Assembly (NCBI RefSeq): GCF_030523875.1
Contig: NZ_JAUNHR010000010.1
Span: 6,948 to 43,655, forward strand
Direction of reading: 5' to 3'
Origin: Micrococcus sp.
Lineage (GTDB): Bacteria; Actinomycetota; Actinomycetes; Actinomycetales; Micrococcaceae
DNA: 36,708 nucleotides
Positions 15,570 to 22,639 of this stretch are shown here, piece by piece (position 1 is the first letter of the stretch; every line of letters starts with the position of its first letter). The translations under genes and the position numbers were made by a program. Below the pieces are notes generated by a model. The model saw only the letters and a list, made by a program, of their open reading frames with translations, had not been told where the DNA came from and did no database searches.

Positions 15570-16231
15570 GTGAGCAGAGTACCGAGCGACCCCAGGGCCG
15601 CAGCCGCGACGAGATGGCGGCCCGCGCCGCCCAGGAGCTGCCGGACGGCGCCTACGTGAACCTGGGCATCGGCATGCCCACCCTGATCCCGAACCACATC
15701 CCGGCCGGGCGGTCCGTGGTGCTGCAGTCCGAGAACGGCATCCTGGGCACCGGCCCGTACCCCACCGAGGACCAGGTGGATCCGGACCTGATCAACGCCG
15801 GCAAGGAGACCGTCACCGTGAATCCGGGGGCGTCCTTCTTCGACTCGGCGCTGAGCTTCGGCATGATCCGCGGCGGGAAGATCGACGTCGCCGTTCTGGG
15901 CGGCATGGAGGTCTCCGCCGCCGGGGACCTGGCCAACTGGATGGTGCCCGGCAAGATGGTCAAGGGCATGGGAGGGGCCATGGACCTCGTGCACGGCGCG
16001 GGGCGCGTGCTCGTCATGATGGACCACGTCTCCCGCGACGGCACCCCCAAGATCGTCGAGCGGTGCACCCTGCCGCTGACCGGCCGTGCCGTCGTGGACC
16101 GGATCATCACGGACCTGGCGGTCATCGACGTCGTCGGCACCCCGGAGGAGCCCGCCCTGCGGCTCGTCGAGTGCGCCCCCGGCGTCACCGAGGAGCAGGT
16201 CCGGGCGCTCACCGGCGCCCCGCTCCTCTGA
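15566..16231 (+). CDS. scoB: 3-oxoacid CoA-transferase subunit B
   Basis: The beta subunit (221 residues) of the CoA-transferase. It carries the active-site glutamate, Glu56, in the S-E-N-G-I-L-G motif, which forms the glutamyl-CoA intermediate, and the conserved [14 protein letters not shown] segment near residues 111-124. The N-terminus starts within the scoA stop codon. Downstream is a strong hairpin terminator, so it ends the thiolase-scoA-scoB operon. Succinyl-CoA used by this enzyme links it to the TCA cycle. The open frame upstream of the ATG is not homologous. Confidence 0.9.
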   Translation: MSEQSTERPQGRSRDEMAARAAQELPDGAYVNLGIGMPTLIPNHIPAGRSVVLQSENGILGTGPYPTEDQVDPDLINAGKETVTVNPGASFFDSALSFGMIRGGKIDVAVLGGMEVSAAGDLANWMVPGKMVKGMGGAMDLVHGAGRVLVMMDHVSRDGTPKIVERCTLPLTGRAVVDRIITDLAVIDVVGTPEEPALRLVECAPGVTEEQVRALTGAPLL

Positions 16232-16272
16232 GCCCGCCCACCACGGCGACGCCCGCCGCCGCGCCGGTCCGA

Positions 16273-16311
16273 GGCCGGCCCGCCCCCGCTCCCCGCGGGG
16301 GCGGGCCGGCC
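16273..16311. terminator. perfect 17-bp GC hairpin after scoB
   Basis: GGCCGGCCCGCCCCCGC (16273-16289) is perfectly complementary to 16295-16311, with loop TCCCC. It ends just before the smpB promoter hexamer. No U-tract. Confidence 0.75.
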
Positions 16312-16317
16312 GTCGCG

Positions 16318-16323
16318 TAGGAT
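16318..16323 (+). promoter_or_regulatory. -10-like hexamer of smpB
   Basis: TAGGAT lies 48 nt before the smpB ATG. The leader carries the AAGGAG ribosome site. Confidence 0.4.
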
Positions 16324-16371
16324 GGTGCATCCTGTGCTGAGCGCGGATCGAGGACGGAAGGAGCGAGCACC

Positions 16372-16887
16372 ATGGGGAAGAACGCGAAGGGCAAGGCGGC
16401 CAGGCAGCCGGCCCCCGGCGAGCGCATGGTGATCGCCAACAACAAGAAGGCCCGGCACGACTACACGATCCTGGACACCTACGAGGCCGGCATGGTCCTG
16501 CAGGGCACCGAGGTGAAGTCGCTGCGCGAGGGCAAGGCCTCCCTGGTGGACGGGTTCGCCGTCTTCTACCGGGACGAGCTGTGGCTCGAGCAGATCTACA
16601 TCCCCGAGTACCTCAACGGCTCGTGGACCAACCACGCCGCCCGCCGCCGCCGCAAGCTGCTGCTGCACCGCGCCGAGCTGATCAAGATCAGCCGCCAGAT
16701 CCAGGACCCGGGGCTGACGATCGTCCCGCTGTCCCTGTACTTCCTCAACGGGCGCGTGAAGGTGGAGATCGGCGTCGCCCGGGGCAACCGCGAGTACGAC
16801 AAGCGCCACAAGCTCCGCGAGAAGCAGGACAACCGCGAGGCCCAGCGCGCCATGCGCATCCGCAACCGCCGCGCCGGCGTCGCCTGA
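16372..16887 (+). CDS. smpB: SsrA-binding protein SmpB
   Basis: SmpB binds the tRNA-like domain of tmRNA and positions it in the decoding centre of stalled ribosomes (trans-translation). The 171-residue protein has the conserved N-terminal core ([20 protein letters not shown], then [16 protein letters not shown]), the G-x-W-x-N-H segment, and the basic C-terminal tail ([20 protein letters not shown]), which forms a helix in the mRNA channel. A short basic N-terminal extension is common in actinobacteria. AAGGAG lies about 9 nt before the ATG. Its RNA partner, ssrA, starts 155 nt downstream. Confidence 0.97.
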   Translation: MGKNAKGKAARQPAPGERMVIANNKKARHDYTILDTYEAGMVLQGTEVKSLREGKASLVDGFAVFYRDELWLEQIYIPEYLNGSWTNHAARRRRKLLLHRAELIKISRQIQDPGLTIVPLSLYFLNGRVKVEIGVARGNREYDKRHKLREKQDNREAQRAMRIRNRRAGVA

Positions 16888-16919
16888 CCTCCGCACGGGG
16901 TGGCCGAGGCGAGCCCTGG

Positions 16920-16945
16920 GGAATACCCCTCGGCTCTGGTAGGTT
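16920..16945 (+). promoter_or_regulatory. SigH/SigR-type promoter upstream of ssrA
   Basis: GGAAT (16920-16924) and GTT (16943-16945) are separated by exactly 18 nt, an exact match to the GGAAT-N18-GTT consensus of actinobacterial SigR/SigH promoters. Transcription would begin near 16952, about 90 nt before the mature tmRNA 5' end. The -35 sits in a GGGG-AATA-CCCC palindrome. A matching SigH-RsrA pair is encoded at 25399-26363. Confidence 0.6.
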
Positions 16946-17006
16946 GGACTCCTCGCAGGGCCGGTTTCAGGACCGGCGGGCACACGCCCTCCGCCTGCCG
17001 TGGTGA

Positions 17007-17022
17007 TTGACAACCTCATAGT
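17007..17022 (+). promoter_or_regulatory. possible housekeeping promoter elements before ssrA
   Basis: TTGACA (17007-17012) equals the -35 consensus and CATAGT (17017-17022) resembles a -10, but they are only 4 nt apart and cannot belong to the same promoter. CATAGT could act as a -10 for a start near 17029. Weak evidence. Confidence 0.3.
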
Positions 17023-17041
17023 GAGTGTGTCGACCCCTCCA

Positions 17042-17410
17042 GGGGCCGATCGGTTTCGACGATGTGAGTCGCGACAGGGGAAGCGGGCCGAGGATGCAGA
17101 GTCATCTCGTCAAACGCTCTCTGCACACCAATAAGTGCCGAATCCAAGCGCACTGACTTCGCTCTCGCTGCCTGATCAGTGATCGAGTCCGTCATCCCGG
17201 GGTCGCTGTCGCCCCGGACCATGACGTCAGCTAGATAGCCACTGGGCATCACCCTCGCCGGGGGTCGTGATGCCGACATCAATCCGGCTGGGTCCGGGTT
17301 GGCCGCCCGTCTGCGGGACGGCCAGGACCGAGCAACACCCGCAGCAGACTGCGCCCGGAGAAGACCTGGCAACACCACATCGGACGCGGGTTCAATTCCC
17401 GCCGGCTCCA
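17042..17410 (+). ncRNA. ssrA: transfer-messenger RNA (tmRNA)
   Basis: One-piece tmRNA of about 369 nt that rescues stalled ribosomes and tags the nascent protein. The 5' end GGGGCCG pairs with CGGCTCC at the 3' end (with one G-U pair) to form the acceptor stem, and the 5' region continues with GATCGGTTTCGACG. The T-arm GCGGGTTCAATTCCCGC precedes the 3' stem. The resume codon is GCC at 17137, and the tag frame runs to TGA at 17173-17175, encoding AESKRTDFALAA, whose ALAA end is the protease signal. The discriminator A is at 17410 and CCA is not encoded (next bases CTC). The minus-strand ORF at 17016-17411 is a shadow. Confidence 0.95.
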
Positions 17411-17421
17411 CTCACCGCACG

Positions 17422-17456
17422 CGAAGGCCCCCCGACGTCACGTCGAGGGGCCTTCG
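17422..17456. terminator. hairpin after ssrA
   Basis: CGAAGGCCCC (17422-17431) pairs with GGGGCCTTCG (17447-17456), and an inner CGACG/CGTCG stem (17433-17445) continues it across a single mismatch. It is followed by TCGTCGTCC. It probably terminates tmRNA transcription. Confidence 0.75.
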
Positions 17457-17503
17457 TCGTCCCCGAGGGCCTCCGTCCCTCCTCCGGCCGCGCCGCGCGG
17501 TAG

Positions 17504-17509
17504 TAGCGT
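17504..17509 (+). promoter_or_regulatory. -10-like hexamer of the aldo/keto reductase gene, leaderless
   Basis: TAGCGT followed by GGGGCC and the ATG at 17516. A leaderless transcript is likely; the second in-frame ATG at 17525 is the alternative start. Confidence 0.45.
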
Positions 17510-17515
17510 GGGGCC

Positions 17516-18487
17516 ATGAGCGACATGATCTACAACCGTCTCGGCTCCTCCGGCCTCCAGGTCTCGCAGTTCAGCTTCGGCTCCTGGGTGACGTTCGGCA
17601 ACCAGGTCGACGTGGGCCTGGCGAAGGACCAGCTGGCCGCCGCCAAGGAGGGCGGGGTCAACTTCTTCGACAACGCCGAGGTGTACGCCGGCGGCGAGTC
17701 CGAGACCATCATGGGTCGGGCCATCGCCGAGCTCGGCTGGAAGCGCCACGAGTACGTGGTCTCCACGAAGCTGTTCTGGGGTATCAACGGCGACCTGGTG
17801 AACATGAAGAACACCCTGAACCGCAAGTACCTGATGCAGGGCATCGACGGCTCCCTCGAGCGCCTGGGCCTGGACTTCGTGGACCTGGTGTTCTGCCATC
17901 GCCCGGACCCGCACACTCCCATCGAGGAGACCGTCTGGGCCATGAGCGACATGATCAGCCAGGGCAAGGCCCTGTACTGGGGCACCTCGGAGTGGAGCGC
18001 GGACGAGATCCGCGCGGCGTGGAACATCGCCGAGCGCCACCACCTGCACAAGCCCGTGATGGAGCAGCCCCAGTACAACCTGCTGCACCGCACGAAGGTG
18101 GAGGAGGAGTACGCCCGCCTCTACGAGGACATCGGGCTCGGCCTGACCACCTGGAGCCCGCTGGCCTCCGGCATCCTGTCCGGCAAGTACGTGGACGGTG
18201 TCCCGGAGGGCTCCCGCGGTGCGCTGAAGGGCTACGACTTCGTGAAGGACTCGATCGCGGACCAGCAGACCACCGCCAAGGTCCGACAGCTCGTGGACAT
18301 CGCCGCCGAGCTCGACGTGACCCCGGCGCAGCTGGCCCTGGCGTGGACGGCCTCGAACCCGCACGTGTCCACCGTGATCCTCGGCGCCTCGAGCGTGGCG
18401 CAGGTCCAGGAGAACCTGAAGGCGCTGGACGTCATCGAGCTGGTGACCCCGCAGGTCCGGGAGCGCCTGGAGGCGGTCTTCGCCTGA
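17516..18487 (+). CDS. aldo/keto reductase, potassium-channel beta-subunit-like
   Basis: A 323-residue NADPH-dependent aldo/keto reductase with a TIM-barrel fold. The catalytic tetrad is visible: Asp52 and Tyr57 in F-F-D-N-A-E-V-Y-A, Lys85 in STKLFWG and His128 in VFCHRPD. The F-D-N-A-E-V-Y and S-T-K-L-F-W-G segments match the Kv-beta-like/AKR6 group rather than the 2,5-diketogluconate reductases. It would reduce aldehydes or ketones in the cytosol; the physiological substrate is unknown. The cofactor end ([18 protein letters not shown]) is intact. A hairpin terminator follows, so it is monocistronic. Confidence 0.9.
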   Translation: MSDMIYNRLGSSGLQVSQFSFGSWVTFGNQVDVGLAKDQLAAAKEGGVNFFDNAEVYAGGESETIMGRAIAELGWKRHEYVVSTKLFWGINGDLVNMKNTLNRKYLMQGIDGSLERLGLDFVDLVFCHRPDPHTPIEETVWAMSDMISQGKALYWGTSEWSADEIRAAWNIAERHHLHKPVMEQPQYNLLHRTKVEEEYARLYEDIGLGLTTWSPLASGILSGKYVDGVPEGSRGALKGYDFVKDSIADQQTTAKVRQLVDIAAELDVTPAQLALAWTASNPHVSTVILGASSVAQVQENLKALDVIELVTPQVRERLEAVFA

Positions 18488-18492
18488 CGCTC

Positions 18493-18520
18493 CGCCGGCC
18501 GCGGGCGACCGCGGCCGGCG
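18493..18520. terminator. 12-bp hairpin with GCGA tetraloop
   Basis: CGCCGGCCGCGG (18493-18504) pairs perfectly with 18509-18520 around a GCGA (GNRA) tetraloop, 6 nt after the aldo/keto reductase stop. Confidence 0.7.
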
Positions 18521-18536
18521 TCGGCCTGGCACCCGG

Positions 18537-18542
18537 TAGAGT
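18537..18542 (+). promoter_or_regulatory. -10-like hexamer of the gltS-like gene
   Basis: TAGAGT lies 52 nt before the ATG at 18595. The leader carries a GGAAGGGG ribosome site. Confidence 0.4.
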
Positions 18543-18594
18543 CCCGGCAGAGGGCCGCCACTTCGGGTGCCCCGGTGTGGAAGGGGTTCCTCCC

Positions 18595-19986
18595 ATGGAG
18601 GCTGCACTGTTTCGTGAGACCCTCATCGGCGATGCGGGGCTGATCGGCGGCCTGCTGCTCGTCGCGGTGGTCCTGCGGGCCAAGGTGCGGTTCCTCCAGT
18701 GGCTGCTGCTGCCCGCCCCCGTGATCGCCGGCCTGCTCGGGTTCCTGCTCGGCCCGCAGGTGGCGGGCGCGTGGGGGCTGCGCCTCGGCGCATGGGATTT
18801 CACGGGGCTGCCGTTCTCCCCGTACGTGGGCTCGTACACCACCCTGCTGATCGCGGTGGTCTTCGCCTGCATGGCGCTGTCCCAGTCCTTCTCCTTCGCG
18901 AAGGTGACCGGCCCGCTGGCCGGCTTCACCGGGTACGGCGTGCTCATGTCCGCCGGCCAGGTGGTCGCCGGCATGCTGCTGGTCCTGCTCGTCCTCGGCC
19001 CGGTGATGGGCTCCTCGGACGCGATCGGCATGGTGCTGTTCGCCTCCTGGTCCGGCGGGTTCGGCACCTCCGCGGCCCTGGGGGACGTCTTCGCCGGCGC
19101 GGGCCGCCCGGAAATCACCTCGATCGCCTTCACCTCGGCCACCGTGGGCATGCTCTCCGGGATCGTCGGCGGTGTGATCCTGGCGAAGGTCGGCTCCTCC
19201 CGGGGGCACACCCGGGCCTTCAGCACGCAGGCCGCGTTCACGCCGTCCCTGCGCACCGGCGTGCTGGAGCACGACGACCGCCCCGTCGCCGCGCGGCACA
19301 CGATGTCCGGGTCCTCCATCGAGACCCTCACCCTGCACATGGCGCTGGTGGGCGCCGTCGTCGCCCTCGGCTGGCTGTTCATGACCACCACCGGCAAGGT
19401 GCTGGACGACTTCGCCCTGCCCCTGTTCGCCAGCGCCTTCCTGGCGGGCCTGCTCGCCCGGTGGATCGTGGCCCGCTCCGGCGCCTCGCGGGTGATGGAG
19501 CCGCAGACCCTCAAGGCGCTCTCCGGGGCGGCCTCGGACGTGCTGATCGTCTGCGGCATCGTGTCCATCGAGCCGGCGTTCGTCGCCGACCACCTGGCGG
19601 AGCTGGCCGTGGTGTTCGCGCTGGGCCTGGCGTTCTGTCTGTTCCTGGGGCTCGTGGTCGCCCCGCGGTACCTGGGGGAGAGCTGGTTCGAGAAGCAGAT
19701 CTTCACGTGGGGATGGGCCACCGGGTCCGTGGCCACCGGCATCGCGCTGCTGCGCATCGTGGACCCCGACCTCGAGTCCGGGACCGTCGAGGACTTCGGG
19801 TACGCCTACCTGCCGCTGATCCCGGTGGAGGGGGCCGCGGTGGCGATCGCCCCGCTGCTCATCGTCGCGGGGGCGCCCTGGTCGGTGGTCGCGATCTGGG
19901 GCGTCATCGCCGTCGTCGGGGCCGTCATCATGGTCCGTCAGGGCGGGCCGGCCCCCCGGCGGACGACGACGGCGGCACGCGCCTGA
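18595..19986 (+). CDS. sodium/glutamate symporter family protein (GltS-like)
   Basis: A 463-residue polytopic membrane protein of the GltS (ESS) family, which imports glutamate with sodium. About ten or more hydrophobic segments are arranged as two inverted halves. Family-type glycine-rich regions are seen: M-V-L-F-A-S-W-S-G-G-F-G-T-S-A-A at about 143-158 and F-T-W-G-W-A-T-G-S-V-A-T-G-I-A in the second half. The open frame extends far upstream across the previous gene, but only from ATG 18595 does it look like a membrane protein; GGAAGGGG is nearby. A central loop (about 200-235) is hydrophilic. Substrate specificity is inferred from the family. Confidence 0.8.
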   Translation: MEAALFRETLIGDAGLIGGLLLVAVVLRAKVRFLQWLLLPAPVIAGLLGFLLGPQVAGAWGLRLGAWDFTGLPFSPYVGSYTTLLIAVVFACMALSQSFSFAKVTGPLAGFTGYGVLMSAGQVVAGMLLVLLVLGPVMGSSDAIGMVLFASWSGGFGTSAALGDVFAGAGRPEITSIAFTSATVGMLSGIVGGVILAKVGSSRGHTRAFSTQAAFTPSLRTGVLEHDDRPVAARHTMSGSSIETLTLHMALVGAVVALGWLFMTTTGKVLDDFALPLFASAFLAGLLARWIVARSGASRVMEPQTLKALSGAASDVLIVCGIVSIEPAFVADHLAELAVVFALGLAFCLFLGLVVAPRYLGESWFEKQIFTWGWATGSVATGIALLRIVDPDLESGTVEDFGYAYLPLIPVEGAAVAIAPLLIVAGAPWSVVAIWGVIAVVGAVIMVRQGGPAPRRTTTAARA

Positions 19987-19995
19987 GCGGCACGC

Positions 19996-20011
19996 CCGGC
20001 CTCGCGGCCGG
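19996..20011 (+). terminator. short hairpin after the symporter gene
   Basis: CCGGCC (19996-20001), loop TCGC, GGCCGG (20006-20011). It has only six base pairs, but it lies 10 nt after the stop codon. Confidence 0.35.
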
Positions 20012-20030
20012 CTGTCCTGCCCTGGGGGCC

Positions 20031-20725
20031 ATGTCCGCAGCCCCCGAGCCCGCCCCCGCCGACGCGCCCCTCGACCCGCTGACCGCCGACTGGGTGCGGC
20101 GGTGGACCGACGCCGTGGACGCCGCCTTCGGCCCCCGCGTCCGGTTCCTCGGCCTGCAGGGCTCCCGCGCCCGCGGCGAGGCGTCCGATGCCTCGGACAT
20201 CGACGCCGTCCTGGTCCTGGACGCGCTCACGCCCCGGGACGTCGACGCCTACCGCCGGCTGCTGGACGGCCTGCCGCACCGGGAACTGGCCTGCGGGTTC
20301 CTCTCCGGCCGGGACGAGCTGCTCGCCTGGGACGCGGCGGACCTGGTGCAGTTCGTGCACGACACCACGCCGATCCGCGGCAGCCGCGCGGAGCTGCTGC
20401 CGTGCCTGGCAGCGGCCGCCGTGGCCCGGGCGGTCACCTCCGGGGCCGGGAACGTCTACCACGGCGCCGTGCACACCCTGTGCACACCCGCGGCCCGGAG
20501 GCGATCGCCGGCCTGTCCAAGGCAGCCGCCTTCGTGGTCCAGGCCCGGCATCTGCAGCGCACCGGCACGCACGTGCGCCGTCAGACGGACCTGCTGGCGG
20601 TGGTGGACCCCGCCGACCGGGACGTGCTGGCCCTCGCGCTCGCCGTGCGGGGCGGCGCCGCCGTGGACGTGGATCGGGACGGCCGCCTGCTGTTCGGGTG
20701 GGCGCAGCGGGTCCTCGCCGGCTGA
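20031..20725 (+). pseudogene. nucleotidyltransferase-domain protein, interrupted by a frameshift
   Basis: From ATG 20031 the frame encodes a Pol-beta-type nucleotidyltransferase domain: G-L-Q-G-S-R-A-R-G-E-A-S-D-A-S-D-I-D, with the GS motif and two catalytic Asp residues (DID), followed by N-V-Y-H-G-A-V-H. Around 20481 homology leaves this frame, and the C-terminal part (E-A-I-A-G-L-S-K-A-A-A-F-V-V-Q-A-R-H, ending R-V-L-A-G) continues in frame 2 to the TGA at 20725. One base appears to be missing near CTGTGCACACC. The intact protein would be about 230 residues. A sequencing error, a recent mutation or programmed frameshifting could each explain this. Without correction, the first frame runs on for hundreds of codons. 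Confidence 0.7.
20470..20489. repeat. 9-bp direct repeat at the frameshift site
   Basis: TGCACACCC occurs at 20470-20478 and again at 20481-20489, separated by TG (an 11-nt period). It lies exactly where the nucleotidyltransferase changes frame, so slippage between the copies may have caused the lesion. Confidence 0.6.
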
Positions 20726-20727
20726 CG

Positions 20728-20761
20728 GAGGAGGGCAACCTCAGTCCTCTCGTCCCTCCTC
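20728..20761. terminator. weak hairpin between convergent genes
   Basis: GAGGAGGG (20728-20735) pairs with CCCTCCTC (20754-20761) across an 18-nt loop, between the nucleotidyltransferase and the convergent crcB gene. Confidence 0.35.
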
Positions 20762-20783
20762 GGCCCTGACCGGCGGTCGATCC

Positions 20784-21158
20784 TCAGCGGAGCAGGGTGA
20801 GCCCCACCAGCCCGCCCAGGACGGCCGCGGTGAGGCCCCCGCCCAGGTGTGCCCCCCAGGCGCGCGCGGCCGCGGCCCACTCCCCGGCGAGGACGGCGTC
20901 GGCCGCGCGCTCGGCCCCGGTGGCCCATGTGCCCAAGCCGCGGGTGAGGCCCCCGGCGGCGCTCAGCAGGACGGTCATCGCCGGTGTGGCCGCGGCCAGA
21001 CCGGAGCCGGCCAGCAGGCCCGACACCAGGCACGCGAGCAGGTTGGCCGTCAGCACGCCGCGGCCGCGGGGCACGCGGACGTCCAGCAGGTGCCGGAGAG
21101 AGGCGCCCAGCGCGCCGCTCACCGCCACCAGCAGCACGGACAGGGGGAGGGGGCTCAT
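20784..21158 (-). CDS. crcB: CrcB/FluC-family fluoride channel subunit (short)
   Basis: A 124-residue four-helix membrane protein of the CrcB/FluC family, which exports fluoride as a dimer. Recognisable parts are V-S-G-A-L-G-A-S-L-R-H at the start, the T-A-N-L-L-A-C-L segment with the conserved Asn in helix 2, and A-A-G-G-L-T-R-G-L-G-T-W. The usual T-T-F-S-T-F Phe-box is degenerate here. Gram-positive bacteria often have two crcB genes whose products form a heterodimer, and the second copy directly precedes it with a 4-nt overlap (ATGA). This subunit may be the more degenerate partner. No fluoride riboswitch was recognised. Confidence 0.8.
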   Translation of the reverse strand: MSPLPLSVLLVAVSGALGASLRHLLDVRVPRGRGVLTANLLACLVSGLLAGSGLAAATPAMTVLLSAAGGLTRGLGTWATGAERAADAVLAGEWAAAARAWGAHLGGGLTAAVLGGLVGLTLLR

Positions 21159-21691
21159 CGCCGTGCCGCCGTCCGGAGCCCCGCCACGGCGGCGGCCGTG
21201 CCGAGCACGACCATGAGGGCGAGCATCGCGAGGTGGGGGGAGGCCAGGGCCAGTAGGCGCAGCGGCGTGCCGAGCACGCCGTCGAGGGGCAGCAGCTCGC
21301 CCGCCATCACCCGTCGGGCCAGCCACGGGCCCCAGCCCAGGGCGAGGGAGATGCTCGTGAACGAGCCCAGGAAGCCGGTGCCCAGGGCGGGCACCCACCG
21401 CGGATCCCACGTGCGTCGGGACGGGTCGGCCGCGGCCGCCCGGGAGGCCCCCCACAGCAGGCCGAGCAGGAACGCGCCGAGCGTGTTCACCGCCAGCAGG
21501 GGCAGCATCGGCAGGGCCTCGAGGAGGAACCACGCGCGGCCGTCCACGCCCTGGAGCCGCGGTCCCAGCAGCGCATCGCCCGCTCTGAGCGCCAGCCACC
21601 CGACGCCGGCGCCCGCCGCCCCGCCGAGCGCCACCCAGGGCAGCGTCCGGCGCGCCGGGGCTCCGCCCGCGGCCGGCCGCGCGTCCGCCAC
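21155..21691 (-). CDS. crcB: CrcB/FluC-family fluoride channel subunit (long)
   Basis: A 178-residue partner of the preceding short CrcB. It has a Pro/Ala-rich N-terminus, the A-V-N-T-L-G-A-F-L-L-G helix-2 motif with the conserved Asn, and G-T-G-F-L-G-S-F-T-S-I-S, a closer match to the family's G-F-x-G-x-x-T-T-F-S sequence than in the other subunit. A long loop between helices 1 and 2 (about 40-60) and an extended loop after helix 3 make it longer than usual. It starts 3 nt after the hisN stop, so it is probably cotranscribed with hisN and the second crcB. The fluoride export role is inferred from the family. Confidence 0.8.
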   Translation of the reverse strand: MADARPAAGGAPARRTLPWVALGGAAGAGVGWLALRAGDALLGPRLQGVDGRAWFLLEALPMLPLLAVNTLGAFLLGLLWGASRAAAADPSRRTWDPRWVPALGTGFLGSFTSISLALGWGPWLARRVMAGELLPLDGVLGTPLRLLALASPHLAMLALMVVLGTAAAVAGLRTAARR

Positions 21692-21694
21692 GGG

Positions 21695-22558
21695 TCAGTC
21701 CTGGCCCGGGGTCAGCCGGCGCAGGACCTCGTCGTGCAGCAGGCCGTTGGTGGCCAGGGCGTGCCCGCCGAAGGGGCCCTCCTCGCCGTCGAGGGAGGTG
21801 AACCGGCCGCCGGCCTCGCGGACGATCGGCACGAGCGCGGCCATGTCGTGAAGCGCCAGCTCCGGCTCGCACGCCACGTCCACCGCGCCCTCGGCCAGGA
21901 GCATGTAGGACCAGAAGTCACCGAAGCCGCGCACGCGCCAGACGTCCGAGGTCAGCTGCAGGAACTCGCGGACGTTGCCGCGCTCCCGCCAGCCCTCGAT
22001 CGAGGAGAAGGAGAGGGAGGCATCCTCCACCCGGTCCACCTGCGAGACGCCGATCCGCTGGGCGCGCGTCAGGGACGTGCCCGCGAACGCGCCCTGGCCG
22101 GCGGCGGCCCACCAGCGGCGGTGCAGGGCGGGGGCGGAGACGACGCCGACCACGGGCTCGCCGTCGATCAGCAGCGCGATCAGGGTGGCCCACACCGGCA
22201 CCCCGCGCACGAAGTTCTTGGTCCCGTCGATCGGGTCCACCACCCACTGGCGCCCGGTCCGCGAGGGTTCGCCGCCGAACTCCTCGCCGAGGATCAGGTC
22301 GCGGGCCCGTGCGCGGGAGAGCGTGGAGCGGATGGACTCCTCGGCGGCACGGTCCGCGTCCGAGACCGGGGTCAGGTCCGGCTTGGTGTCCACCTGCAGG
22401 TCCATCGCCTTGAAGCGGTTCATCGTGATCGAGTCCACGTTGTCCGCGAGCATGTGCGCCAGCCGCAGGTCCTCGGTGAGGTCCCGGGCGGGCCGGCGGG
22501 CGGCGTCGTCGGCGGGGGCGGTGCGGGGCGTGGGCTCGGCGTGCTCGATGGGCTCCAT
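21695..22558 (-). CDS. hisN: histidinol-phosphatase, inositol monophosphatase family
   Basis: A 287-residue Mg-dependent phosphatase of the IMPase fold. The metal-binding residues are present: Glu92/Glu93 in GEEFGGE, D-P-I-D-G-T (108-113) and Asp238 in A-L-H-D-M-A-A-L. The N-F-V-R-G-V-P-V-W segment is typical of the actinobacterial histidinol-phosphatase (HisN), the penultimate step of histidine synthesis, though some relatives act on inositol phosphates. ATG 22558 is chosen over GTG 22567 because a TAGCGT hexamer ends 7 nt before the ATG, consistent with a leaderless start. The two crcB genes follow with minimal spacing, and rsgA lies upstream in the same orientation. Confidence 0.85.
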   Translation of the reverse strand: MEPIEHAEPTPRTAPADDAARRPARDLTEDLRLAHMLADNVDSITMNRFKAMDLQVDTKPDLTPVSDADRAAEESIRSTLSRARARDLILGEEFGGEPSRTGRQWVVDPIDGTKNFVRGVPVWATLIALLIDGEPVVGVVSAPALHRRWWAAAGQGAFAGTSLTRAQRIGVSQVDRVEDASLSFSSIEGWRERGNVREFLQLTSDVWRVRGFGDFWSYMLLAEGAVDVACEPELALHDMAALVPIVREAGGRFTSLDGEEGPFGGHALATNGLLHDEVLRRLTPGQD

Positions 22559-22565
22559 GGGGGCC

Positions 22566-22571
22566 ACGCTA
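22566..22571 (-). promoter_or_regulatory. -10-like hexamer of hisN, leaderless arrangement
   Basis: Minus-strand TAGCGT, then 7 nt, then ATG 22558. The same hexamer precedes the aldo/keto reductase. It overlaps the possible GTG start, arguing against that start. Confidence 0.45.
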
Positions 22572-22639
22572 TACCGGCGGGCCCGCCGGCGCGCGGGAGA
22601 GTCGCGCTCCGCACGCCGCCCCTCCCGCGGCGCCCGGCC

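Noticed and set aside
17016..17411. A 131-codon minus-strand ORF and plus-strand frames crossing the tmRNA
   Set aside because: They cover ssrA, whose acceptor stem, T-arm and tag frame are clear. The predicted proteins are known kinds of artefact.
22559..22567. GTG 22567 as start of hisN
   Set aside because: It lies within the TAGCGT promoter-like hexamer and has no ribosome site. ATG 22558 fits the leaderless spacing seen elsewhere.
22574..22589. 16-bp perfect palindrome CCGGCGGGCCCGCCGG between rsgA and hisN
   Set aside because: Such GC palindromes are expected at this base composition. With no loop it makes a poor hairpin, and its position, just upstream of the hisN -10, is only weakly suggestive of an operator.
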